DNA of 64,000 bases from Taudactylus pleione (lineage: Eukaryota; Chordata; Amphibia; Anura; Myobatrachidae), in contig JAUIMM010000737.1 of the NCBI GenBank assembly GCA_031769625.1, positions 1,835,501 to 1,899,500 on the forward strand, written 5' to 3'. This document shows, piece after piece, positions 46,501 through 53,579 of this stretch (its first letter is position 1; every line of letters starts with the position of its first letter). Made by a program: the position numbers and the translations under genes. Under the pieces are notes generated by a model. That model was not told the origin of the DNA, ran no database searches, and saw only the letters and a list, made by a program, of their open reading frames with translations.

Positions 46501-48547
46501 CCAAACCATATATAGCATACAGACCCCAACAGGGCTACTTTACTATTAATGGATGGTTACACAAAACACATTTTACGGCCGAGCCCATCAAGCCGGTGAG
46601 AAATAGCGACATGCCCCCTATGGTGTCCCTGAGTGATTAGGTAGGCTGCAACCTCGAAAACCTGGTCTCAGCCCGCTTCCCCCAAAGCGCGTAGCCCACA
46701 ATTGCATTTTGACATTGTGGACACTAAATTATACTGGCCACCAGCAGCACAGAGTATATCAGGAGATGAGCGATGTGTTATTGAGGACAGGGCTGCATGT
46801 GACAGGGACAGTGACATGATGTGAGGAGGGGAATGGGGGCAGCAGGAAGTAGGGATGGCCATCGGTATGGTTACCATCGATGGCAAAATAGCAAGTGGCC
46901 ATCGATGGTAACCAACTATGCAATGGATGACCATCGATTTCTTCACCAAGTGGATGGTCAATCCTGTTCTAACTGACTGACTGACTCGTGGGCCAATCAG
47001 AACCAGGGGGCATGGCTTCACAGGTGTCAGAGCTATGCTCTCATTGTGCCGGCACCTTGTTAATTTAAAAAAATAAATAAATAAAACTATTCAGTTATGT
47101 TCTTCCATCGATGGGAAAAACATTAGACATCGGCCATAAACCATCGATGATTATGAATCGTCGATGGCCATCCCTAGTAGGAAGTCACAGACTGAGCGTT
47201 ATATAGTGGGAGGAGCAGGGCCCCCAGCAGCACAGAGTATATCAGGAGATGAGTGATGTGTTAGTGAGGACAGGGCTGCATGTGACAGGGGCAGTGACAT
47301 GATGTGAGGAGGGTAATGGAGGCAGCAGGAAGTCACAGACTGAGAGTTATACAGTGGAAGGAGCAGGGTCCCCAGCAGCACAGAGTATATCAGGAGATGA
47401 ACGATGTGTTAGTGAGGACAGGGCTGCATGTGACAGGGGCAGTGACATGATGTGAGGAGGGGAATGGAGGCAGCAGGAACTCATAGACTGAGAGTTACAT
47501 AGTGGGTGGAGCAGGGTCCCCAGCAGCACAGAGTATATCAGGAGATGAGTGATGTGTTAGTGAGGACAGGGCTGCATGTGACAGGGGCAGTGACGTGATG
47601 TGAGGAGGGGAATGGAGGCAGCAGGAAGTCACAGACTGAGAGGTATATAGTGGGAGGAGCAGGGTCCCCAGCAGCACAGAGTATATCAGGAGAGGAGTGA
47701 TGTGTTAGTGAGGACAGGGCTGCATGTGACAGGGGCAGTGACATGATGTGAGGAGGGTAATGGAGGCAGCAGGAAGTCACAGACTGAGAGTTATACAGTG
47801 GGAGGAGCAGGGTCCCCAGCAGCACAGAGTATATCAGGAGATGAGTGATGTGTCAATGAGGACAGGGCTGCATGTGACAGGGGCAGTGACATGATGTGAG
47901 GAGGGGAAAGGAGGCAGCAGGAAGTCACAGACTGAGAGTTATATAGTGGGAGGAGCAGGGTCCCCCAGCAGCACAGAGTATATCAGGAGATGGGTGATGT
48001 GTTAGTGAGGACAGGGCTGCATGTGACAGGGGCAGTGACATGATGTGAGGAGGGGAATGGAGGCAGCAGGAAGTCACAGACTGAGAGGTATATAGTGGGA
48101 GGAGCAGGGTCCCCAGCAGCACAGAGTATATCAGGAGAGGAGTGTCACACTGATGCAGGAGGTGTGTATGTACCATACATGGGTGCACATGACATCACAA
48201 AGTTACTGCACACACATATTTATGCTTAAATTAGTAGGAAGCTGAGCGACCAGCACAGGGACTGGTGTGTGTAGGGATCTGTGTAGGGAGCAGTGTGATG
48301 TGTAATGGACACTCGGGGCAGCTGTAGCTCGGGCCTCCTCTCCCCGGGCACTGCGCTCTCAACCCGGCACCTTCACCAGGCGAGCCCCCGGCGCACTCAC
48401 CCACTCGCTGGTCTTGTGGCTGAAGGTGTAGAGCGCCACCTGGCTGGCCACGTCCACGATGCCCTGGATGTACGGGTCCTGTCTCCGCAGAGCCGCCAGG
48501 CTGATGTCCAGGCCCCGGCCCGGGGGCCCGCTACCGGACGCCGCCAT
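28441..48547 (-). CDS. DCP1B: mRNA-decapping enzyme 1B, complete nine-exon coding region
   Basis: DCP1 proteins are the activating subunit of the cytoplasmic DCP1-DCP2 decapping complex, which removes the 5' cap from mRNAs committed to decay and concentrates in P-bodies. The coding exons are 48401-48547, 45442-45482, 43729-43856, 39217-39283, 37251-37383, 36905-37024, 34369-35115, 28713-28928 and 28441-28524. They join in frame to 1683 nt (560 residues plus stop). All introns have GT-AG ends. Residues 1 to about 130 form the EVH1 domain, with landmarks SLAAL, DPYI, QVALYTF, TLFVYTRSAS, HGFTI and IYGIWFYDKEEC. The middle carries AKDEYTK, NPNLIKPI, HLSLTTLFGKQ, QLCPAIQKLM and ISPQELLKKL. The C terminus carries ISPQRIPAT, then NQLQGTLLYL and NDEKFLNTIYETYL of the trimerisation domain. 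DCP1B is preferred over DCP1A because VDVASQVALYTF, LCPAIQKLM and ISPQELLKKL are DCP1B-type. The protein is shorter than the human one (about 617 residues, from memory), mainly because exon 7 lacks the glutamine-rich stretch. The splice model is manual. Confidence 0.95.
28713..28928 (-). CDS. DCP1B: DCP1B coding exon 8 (start of trimerisation domain)
   Basis: 72 codons in phase 0. It begins VISPQRIPATVSPSLLISPM, a near-match to the DCP1B segment, and ends KNQLQGTLLYLVQ, the first helix of the C-terminal trimerisation domain. The acceptor is AAGCAG and the donor GTGAGC. Confidence 0.95.
28991..29458. mobile_element. MITE family C (DCP1B intron 7)
   Basis: 468 bp from GGGCCCGATTCAGAGATTA to AATCTCTAAATCCGGCCC. 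The interior (AAAATATGCTAATTCC, CTAATTTATGCGCAACCATG, CAACCACCCCCAAATGCTGA) is shared with the copies at 5540, 35901 and 41891. No target duplication is visible. It starts 62 bp upstream of the exon 8 acceptor. Confidence 0.85.
29676..29861. mobile_element. hAT-like MITE with long inverted ends (intron 7)
   Basis: 186 bp starting CAGAGGTTCCCAACCACGGT and ending with its mirror. Inverted repeats are about 42 bp, near-perfect. The flanking 8-bp duplications are ATCTAGAT and ATCTAGAG (one mismatch). These are hAT hallmarks. Confidence 0.92.
29963..33684. mobile_element. hAT-like element filled by a minisatellite (intron 7)
   Basis: The ends CAGCGATTTTCAACTCG and, in reverse, CAGCGTTTTTCAACCA are flanked by a perfect 8-bp duplication GTCTAAGG (29955-29962 and 33685-33692). 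Only about 90 bp at the left and 75 bp at the right are non-array sequence. No transposase is present. Confidence 0.92.
30055..33610. repeat. Minisatellite, 26-bp and 30-bp units, inside the hAT element
   Basis: Roughly 125 copies of CCTCCACAGGAATAACACTA followed by CATTGG/T (26 bp) or the form with AATAATACACACTAC (30 bp). Point variants TTCTCC and AAACGCACT mark copies. A block at 32121-32583 recurs at 32899-33335 (778-bp period). It is transcribed as part of the DCP1B intron. Confidence 0.95.
34369..35115 (-). CDS. DCP1B: DCP1B coding exon 7 (large linker exon)
   Basis: A 747-nt, phase-0 exon (249 codons) after acceptor TTTCACAG and before donor GTAATG. It encodes the disordered Pro/Ser-rich linker with three conserved islands: EPQHLSLTTLFGKQ near its start, RSLSYEE with KQLCPAIQKLMV...ADLHP in the first third, and AISPQELLKKL near the end. 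Metazoan DCP1 linkers carry short linear motifs for other decapping and decay factors; assigning these islands to particular partners is inference. Human DCP1B has a glutamine run in this exon that is absent here. Confidence 0.94.
35154..35312. mobile_element. hAT-like hairpin MITE next to exon 7 acceptor
   Basis: 159 bp with ends GGGTCTTCAACCTTTGGCCC and its mirror, arms about 60 bp, flanked by ATGTAGAC/ACGTAGAC (one mismatch). It lies 36 nt upstream of the exon 7 acceptor AG in transcript direction. Confidence 0.9.
35655..35785. mobile_element. Related hairpin MITE, left end decayed (intron 6)
   Basis: GCTGTGGAACTACAGATCCC is mirrored by ATATGTAGTTCCACAGC. The right end GGTTGCCCACCCCTG is hAT-like, but the left terminus is eroded. 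Confidence 0.65.
35901..36341. mobile_element. MITE family C (DCP1B intron 6)
   Basis: 441 bp from GTACCCGATTCAGAGATGG to CCATCTCTGAAGCAGGCCC, flanked by ATA/ATA. The ends are near-perfect inverted repeats and it has no coding capacity. Confidence 0.88.
36905..37024 (-). CDS. DCP1B: DCP1B coding exon 6
   Basis: Exactly 40 codons in phase 0, encoding SKSCSEPKMITSSSAIHSNP and then NLIKPIAVKPSNPSQPMTSQ. The acceptor is ATTACAG. The donor GTGACG is weaker than the others in this gene. The residues match the Ser/Pro-rich segment following EVH1 in DCP1B. Because both ends are phase 0, skipping this exon would keep the frame. Confidence 0.93.
37251..37383 (-). CDS. DCP1B: DCP1B coding exon 5
   Basis: A 133-nt exon running from the split Asn codon through LTQQEQLKAQ to EVDILQMLTKAKDEYTK. 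It ends in phase 0 before a GTGAGC donor; the acceptor is CTCTTCAG. The first residues close the EVH1 domain. The VDIL...AKDEYTK stretch matches the conserved helix found just after EVH1 in vertebrate DCP1A and DCP1B. Confidence 0.94.
38368..38921. mobile_element. Family A/B/C-like MITE (DCP1B intron 4)
   Basis: It begins GGGCCTGATTCAGAGATGG and ends CATGTCTGAGCCAGGCCC, about 554 bp. The ends fit the shared terminal consensus, but the interior aligns poorly with the other copies by eye and no target duplication is seen. Confidence 0.55.
39217..39283 (-). CDS. DCP1B: DCP1B coding exon 4 (end of EVH1 core)
   Basis: A 67-nt exon encoding CIYGIWFYDKEECQRLAGLM followed by lysine, with split codons at both ends. 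The acceptor is TTCCCAG and the donor is GTAAGC. The aromatic IYGIWFY run is the signature EVH1 strand of DCP1 proteins. The codon formed across the exon 3-4 junction is TTT (Phe), followed by Cys. Human DCP1B has Leu-Ser at these positions (from memory), so the junction deserves an RNA check. Confidence 0.92.
39284..43728 (-). other. DCP1B intron 3: contents
   Basis: The largest non-array intron. Apart from the family C MITE at 41891 it looks single-copy, with a poly-G tract near 39690. 40980-41560 has a non-repetitive, possibly conserved texture. Several open frames (40007-40276 minus, 42598-42990 plus) lack any recognisable domain. Confidence 0.5.
41891..42272. mobile_element. MITE family C (DCP1B intron 3)
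   Basis: 382 bp from GGGCCCGAGTTAGAGATGG to TTTCTACATCAGGCCT with flanking AGA/AGA. The interior matches the other family C copies (AAAATATGCTAATGG, CCAATTTATGCACGCCCATG). Confidence 0.8.
43729..43856 (-). CDS. DCP1B: DCP1B coding exon 3 (EVH1 core)
   Basis: A 128-nt exon that completes the split arginine and encodes SASPKHGFTIMNRLSMENRT and onward through QDPFLLYRNAR. Two donors overlap here. GTGTGA after 43731 would shift the frame. GTGAGT after 43729 keeps the frame into exon 4 and fits the donor consensus better, so 43729 is chosen. The acceptor is CGCAG. Confidence 0.93.
43929..44528 (+). mobile_element. MITE family A, copy 4 (DCP1B intron 2)
   Basis: 600 bp from GGGCCTGATTCAGAGTCGG to CGGCTCTGAATCAGGCCC with flanking AGA/AGA (43926-43928 and 44529-44531). 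It begins only 72 bp upstream, in transcript terms, of the exon 3 acceptor. All four family A copies lie in the same orientation. Confidence 0.92.
44529..45441 (-). other. DCP1B intron 2, part upstream of the MITE
   Basis: No feature is recognised between the family A element and exon 2. Confidence 0.5.
45442..45482 (-). CDS. DCP1B: DCP1B coding exon 2
   Basis: A 41-nt exon encoding EKTDVEGTLFVYT plus two bases of an arginine codon. The acceptor is TTTCAG just above 45482 and the donor is GTGAGC below 45442. The residues form an EVH1 beta-strand. The exon is too short for a length-thresholded ORF search and was placed by protein similarity and splice sites. Confidence 0.95.
45483..46734 (-). 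other. DCP1B intron 1, 3' part
   Basis: Single-copy sequence without a supported feature up to the 148-bp array. Confidence 0.5.
46735..48145. repeat. Tandem array, 148-bp unit (DCP1B intron 1)
   Basis: About 7 copies with GCAGCACAGAGTATATCAGG, then GGACAGGGCTGCATGTGACA, GTGACATGATGTGAGGAGG and CAGCAGGAAGTCACAGACTG. The starts 47199, 47347 and 47495 give the period. A hAT element splits the first copy. Confidence 0.94.
46850..47176. mobile_element. hAT-like element inserted in the 148-bp array
   Basis: 327 bp from TAGGGATGGCCATCG to CGATGGCCATCCCTA, flanked by GCAGGAAG/GTAGGAAG (8 bp, one mismatch). GCAGGAAG is a piece of the array unit, so the array is older than the insertion. Internal CCATCGATGG motifs add hairpins. 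Confidence 0.9.
48401..48547 (-). CDS. DCP1B: DCP1B coding exon 1 (start codon, EVH1 domain N-terminus)
   Basis: This exon gives 49 codons from ATG (48545-48547) to a tryptophan codon, followed by a GTGAGTG donor at 48400. The start has a strong Kozak context (A at -3, G at +4). The first dozen residues are Gly/Ala/Ser/Pro-rich, and the conserved part starts at DISLAAL. The exon is GC-rich and lies in a CpG-dense block. An upstream in-frame start was not seen. Confidence 0.95.
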
Positions 48548-48550
48548 CTT
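48540..48550 (-). promoter_or_regulatory. YY1-type site AAGATGGCGGC over the DCP1B start codon
   Basis: The minus strand reads AAGATGGCGGC, a full match to the YY1 consensus, with the ATG of the motif being the start codon. YY1 sites just downstream of the start site are typical of TATA-less housekeeping promoters. Confidence 0.6.
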
Positions 48551-48699
48551 GCTGCTCTCCAGACCAGAGCGAGCGATCGCCGAGAGAGCAGGGTGGCGGA
48601 GGAGAGCCGAGAGCGGTTACTTATAGCAACAGGGCCACCGGGCTCCATGGAAACGTCACCATGGTGTATCCCGAAGATAGAGGCAGAGGGGAGTGCCTC

Positions 48700-50095
48700 A
48701 TGTGTGCCTGCCTGACATCATATGTGCCTCATGTGTGCCTGCCTGACATGTGCCTCATGTGTGCCTGCCTGACATTATATGTGCCTCATGTGTGCCTGCC
48801 TGACATCATATGTGCCTCATGTGTGCCTGCCTGACATGTGCCTCATGTGTGCCTGCCTGACATGTGCCTCATGTGTGCCTGCCTGACATCATATGTGCCT
48901 CATGTGTGCCTGCCTGACATCATATGTGCCTCATGTGTGCCTGCCTGACATGTGCCTTATGTGTGCCTGCCTGACATCATAGACTCATGTGTGCCTGCCT
49001 GACATCATATGTGCCTCATGTGTGCCTGCCTGACATCATATGTGCCTCATGTGTGCCTGCCTGACATCATATGTGCCTCATGTGTCCCTGACATCATATG
49101 TGCCTCATGTGTCCCTGACATCATATGTGCCTCATGTGTGCCTGCCTGACATCATATGTGCCTCATGTGTGCCTGCCTGACATGTGCCTCATGTGTGCCT
49201 GCCTGACATCATATGTGCCTCATGTGTGCCTGCCTGACATGTGCCTCATGTGTGCCTGCCTGACATTATATGTGCCTCATGTGTGCCTGCCTGACATCAT
49301 ATGTGCCTCATGTGTGCCTGCCTGACATGTGCCTCATGTGTGCCTGCCTGACATTATATGTGCCTCATGTGTGCCTGCCTGACATGTGCCTCATGTGTGC
49401 CTGCCTGACAACATATGTGCCTCATGTGTGCCTGCCTGACATCATATGTGCCTCATGTGTGCCTGCCTGACATCATATGTGCCTGCCTGACATCATATGT
49501 GCCTCATGTGTGCCTGCCTGACATCATATGTGCCTGCCTGAAATCATATGTGCCTCATGTGTGCCTGCCTGACATCATGTGTGCCTCATGTGTGCCTGCC
49601 TGACATCATATGTGCCTCATGTGTCCCTGACATCATATGTGCCTCATGTGTCCCTGGCATCATATGTGCCTCATGTGTGCCTGCCTGACATTATATGTGC
49701 CTTATGTGTGCCTGCCTGACATCATAGACTCATGTGTGCCTGCCTGACATCATATGTGCCTCATGTGTGCCTGCCTGACATCATATGTGCCTCATGTGTG
49801 CCTGCCTGACATCATATGTGCCTCATGTGTCCCTGACATCATATGTGCCTCATGTGTCCCTGACATCATATGTGCCTCATGTGTGCCTGCCTGACAGCAT
49901 ATGTGCCTCATGTGTTCCTTCCTGACATCATATGTGCCTCATGTGTCCCTGGCATCATATGTGCCTCATGTGTGCCTGCCTGACATCATATGTGCCTCAT
50001 GTGTGCCTGCCTGACATCATATGTGCCTCATGTGTGCCTGTCTGACACCATATGTGCCTCATGTGTGCTTGGCTGACAGCATATGTGCCTCATGT
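48700..50095. repeat. Minisatellite abutting the DCP1B promoter
   Basis: Units of TGCCTCATGTGTGCCTGCC and TGACATCATATG occur as 20- and 29-bp forms. A 145-bp block recurs at 49125, 49270 and 49415. A marker phrase (CATCATAGACTCATG) at about 48974 and 49711 suggests a larger duplication of about 736 bp. Confidence 0.92.
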
Positions 50096-50158
50096 TTTGT
50101 ATGATTTGTCTTTCCGATTCGTCGAAATCGGGCGAATCGTGCAAAATATTGTCTAGTG

Positions 50159-50525
50159 CAGGGGTGGGGAACCTTTTTCTCTGCTGAGGGCCATTTTCAT
50201 ATATATAAAACATTATTCGCGGGCCCGGTACAGGCCACGCCCCCTCCGTGTGATCACATGGGGACGGAGCCACACTCAACAGTGAATACAGCAATGCCTG
50301 GAACATCCTGAGGATGCTCCGGGGAGCTGTAAGTACAGCGGTGTGACCGTCAGAAGCATCCTAAGGACGCTCCAGGCGGCTCTGCTGCATAGATTCTGGC
50401 CGCATGGTGCCATTCTAGGTACCCTGCTATCCAGGTGAGGCTAACAGAGAAAAACCCCGTAGGGCCAGACCAAATGATTCTGGGGGGCCTTATACGGCCC
50501 CCGGGCCTGAGGTTCCCCATCCCTG
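50159..50525. mobile_element. hAT-like MITE, CAGGGGTGGGGAACC ends
   Basis: 367 bp with ends CAGGGGTGGGGAACC and GGTTCCCCATCCCTG and a perfect 8-bp duplication GTCTAGTG (50151-50158 and 50526-50533). No transposase. Confidence 0.93.
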
Positions 50526-50819
50526 GTCTAGTGTGTGCTCACCATAAGACTGACATAGGACAACCACCGATGCCCATATTGTGGATTATTGTGCATTTAC
50601 AGAACGCAAAGGGTCCGTTTCCAACATGGCCACTAATCCCATTGCAACTGCTTCTTGGTACACACAGACTGTGCAAAAATATCCAAACCGCCGGGATTTG
50701 TATTAAGACACCCACCAGCTCATGCTTGCCTACACTCCCGGAAGTCGCAGGACGCTCCCGATTTTTCGGGTACCCTTGCATGGGTCGCAGATCCTTCAAT
50801 GATCAACCTTTAGAGTATC

Positions 50820-51130
50820 CCTGGGGTAGCGCAGAATGGGCGCGTGTACTGAGCCCCAGAGCCAGTTTTATTGCAGACGGGATGGCAGACGCAGGCTTTG
50901 ACACGCCCCCGAAAATGGTCGGGACCTGCCTGAGTTTTTTGCCGCCATTCCCCTGCTACCTCCCGCAAACGGTCCCCGACTGTCAATCACACTGCGGATA
51001 AAAAGTAGCTGCGAGCGACTACGGTTATGTAACTTGACGCATGCACTGTACTACATAAGACACGTGCGCAGTTTGCTCGTAATCAGTCAACTGCGTAATT
51101 ATCGTCTTCGTGTACATCTCTAAATCACGC
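50820..51130. mobile_element. Family C-like fragment
   Basis: Elements such as CCGCCATTCCCCTGCTACC, GTGCGCAGTTTGCTCG and a terminal ACATCTCTAAATCACGC resemble the family C right half. No complete left end is found. Confidence 0.4.
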
Positions 51131-52118
51131 AAAATGTGCATGCCACATAAAATGTCTGTATACCCTAAACCCAGACCAGTCAGCATGACAGTGACTTCAT
51201 ATCATATGCAAATATTGTGTATATTGGTATTGTACCTATTATCCGGAGGAAGAAGACTTCTGTAATTAGCAGTAAGAAAACGTTCCCTTATACAGTTATC
51301 GTCCCCCCCTCACTGCGCTGCCCTTCTGTAACTGCCGCAGTACGACCGCCCCTCGGGTATGAGAGACTTGTGAATATCTATAACTAGTAAGGCAGGCGAT
51401 CGGGCAGTCTGCCATACTGAACGCGCTCGCTGGCAGAGCTCTGCGCACCTTTAATCTTCCAATTAACTTAACACCATTGATCAAATCACCAAAACTCTCT
51501 CCCACTTCAAGACTAGAGTTTACTTTAATCTGTGTACGCATTTCTAACATGATGAATCACCCCCCATGTTTCATTAGCCAATATTTTCCTAGATCTGCTC
51601 CATTGCGTTAATATTAAAACATATTCCCAAAATATGAAATCTGTAAGATCTGTCCTTGCCCGCTTTACCCACGTGTTGCCCTCGGATTTGCCATCTGTAC
51701 AGATAATTCGCTAAATACCCCATATAAATTAATTCATTAAAATACAAAATATCTTTATCATTTTAAATCCGTTACATTGTTTTCCAGCCGTACCCTGAAA
51801 ATTACATTTATTTATTATTATCTTTGCTGCTGGCGAAGCCTCTAAAATCTGTCACCAATGAATCTCCCCGTACTTATATGCTGAGCGCACTCTACTGCTG
51901 CCAAGCGATTGTTTATCATTCCCAGATTTTCCGTGAGATCCGCCGCCTGACTCTCCGGTCAAAAAATATAAAGCCCTTATGCAAACTATTCAGATAAACA
52001 ATAAATTAGTATCTTATTCGTCCTCTCCTGCTTTATTTCTAACATCGGCGATTACAAGAGGATGTTCCTAAAATCCGTGCGTTGGGTGCCCTATGTCCGT
52101 AGCAACGCCTTGGAGTTT
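51131..52118. other. Single-copy stretch upstream of DCP1B
   Basis: No exon is seen. 51780-51960 (CTTTGCTGCTGGCGAAGCC, GATTGTTTATCATTCCCAG) has a non-repetitive enhancer-like texture; conservation is untested. Confidence 0.4.
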
Positions 52119-52668
52119 GGGGGTCATTCAGACACACTCGCGAGCGGCAGTACGCTCGCAAGTGGGTCGATGTTCCCCTCTGCGCATGCGCACGACGGAG
52201 GGAGCTCCGTCGTGCGCATGCGCGAGACCCGGCGAGCGAAGGACTTTCCATCGCTCCGGGTCTCGTACCAAAGGGGGCGTGCTGTCGATGTTGATTGACA
52301 GCACGCCCCCTTTGGTGGGCGTGCTGGGGGCGTGCCTGCCAGACGGAGGCGTTCCCATGGGAACGCCTACCGTCTGAAGCCGGCCCCACTGACATCACTA
52401 GTGATGTCAGTGGGAGTGATTTTGGCTCTGATAGAGCCAAAATCACTCCAGGGCTTGTGGTTGAGAAACCCGACCACAGGGTTTCACTCGCAAGTCCGAT
52501 GGTCGCGATGGTCAAGACCATCGCGACCATCTTGTTGGACGCTCGTATATGCTGTGGGTGGTGACCCACAGCTATACGAGCGTCCAGGAGGACGCTCCAT
52601 TTTAATGGAGGAGGGCCCTGATTCAGAGCGAGCGCTCTTGTCAGAGCGTCCGGCTCTGAATCAGGGCC
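52119..52668. mobile_element. MITE family B, copy 2 (multi-hairpin, 550 bp)
   Basis: Ends GGGGGTCATTCAG and CTGAATCAGGGCC are flanked by TTT/TTT. The interior is seven successive hairpins, listed in the findings. The termini resemble family A, so both may use the same transposase. It carries no protein; the open frames are palindrome shadows. Confidence 0.9.
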
Positions 52669-53575
52669 TTTGTTTTTTATTATTATTCTAAATCTTTACA
52701 GAGCAGATGGAGTTTAAAGTCTCCGCAGAAAGTGCGTTCTGAAAATATCAATCTCACGCCGGTAAAGAGTCGTCCCGTTTTTTTCAACGCAGAATCTAAA
52801 TTCAAACTGGCGTCTGCCAATGTGTCAGCGGAGGGGCGTGGAGTTATGTGGCCGAGACTATTAGCCCATTATTTTGCGCCCTTTATACAACGCCGCCGAT
52901 ATGTGTAACGCTGTAGAAGTCGTATAATGTACGAAGAAGTTACACGATAGAACTGCTTGATAACCGTGACGGGGACACTCATGAGAGTTTTCAACCTAAG
53001 GGGTAAAAGGAAAGAATTAAACCCAAAGGGGCTCACGTATTGGCGGATGTAAGATACGCATTTACGTACTGTGTATTTGCACCACCTGTAGACCCACCTG
53101 ACAGGAGGTGCATGCTGGGGGCTGATACAATGGGCCATTTTGGTTACCTTATTTGGTTTTTAAATGTAAAAACTGCAGCGATTTGTATTTAATTGACTTT
53201 TCCGCATTGAATGTAATTCCATTTTACACATTTATTATTCTCCAGGCAATATTCTCTCTTGTGTATGGGACATTTCATCACATTATTATATTGTGTACAA
53301 ATAGGGGTGGCCGTGTGCGCATTTCACATTTGCGGCTAACTCTGGCGAGACGGACCTCTACATGTCATGGGGAGAAAGTATACGCACTGATTTCTACTGA
53401 TAACACATAACACGAGCATTCTGCAGCTGGACGCATCTTGAGATACATCTGACTGAACATAAAAACTGACAAAGAGGCATTTTCTTGCATGTGTCTTTTC
53501 CTGTGTATGTTTGGGGCACAAATGCATCCAACTCTACATGACTAACCCAAACGGGGGGCAAATATATATAGTGAT
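52669..53575. other. Single-copy stretch before the 39-bp array
   Basis: AT-rich, no recognised gene or transposon end. Confidence 0.5.
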
Positions 53576-53579
53576 TAGG

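Larger units (their letters stand above)
48320..48660 (-). promoter_or_regulatory. CpG-rich promoter/first-exon region of DCP1B
   Basis: A CpG-dense block covers exon 1 and the sequence just upstream, in contrast to the CpG-poor flanks. It contains a YY1-type motif over the start codon and a TGACGT half-CRE (minus strand, 48653-48658). No TATA box is evident. The transcription start cannot be fixed from sequence. The island ends within about 160 bp upstream of the ATG, where a minisatellite begins. Confidence 0.7.

Noticed and set aside
48700..50095. Regularly repeated 20-29-bp units, CRISPR-like at first glance
   Set aside because: There are no unique spacers; units abut directly, and the context is a vertebrate gene.
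50435..51001. 188-codon open frame, plus strand
   Set aside because: It starts inside the hAT MITE and runs into a family C fragment; chance frame.
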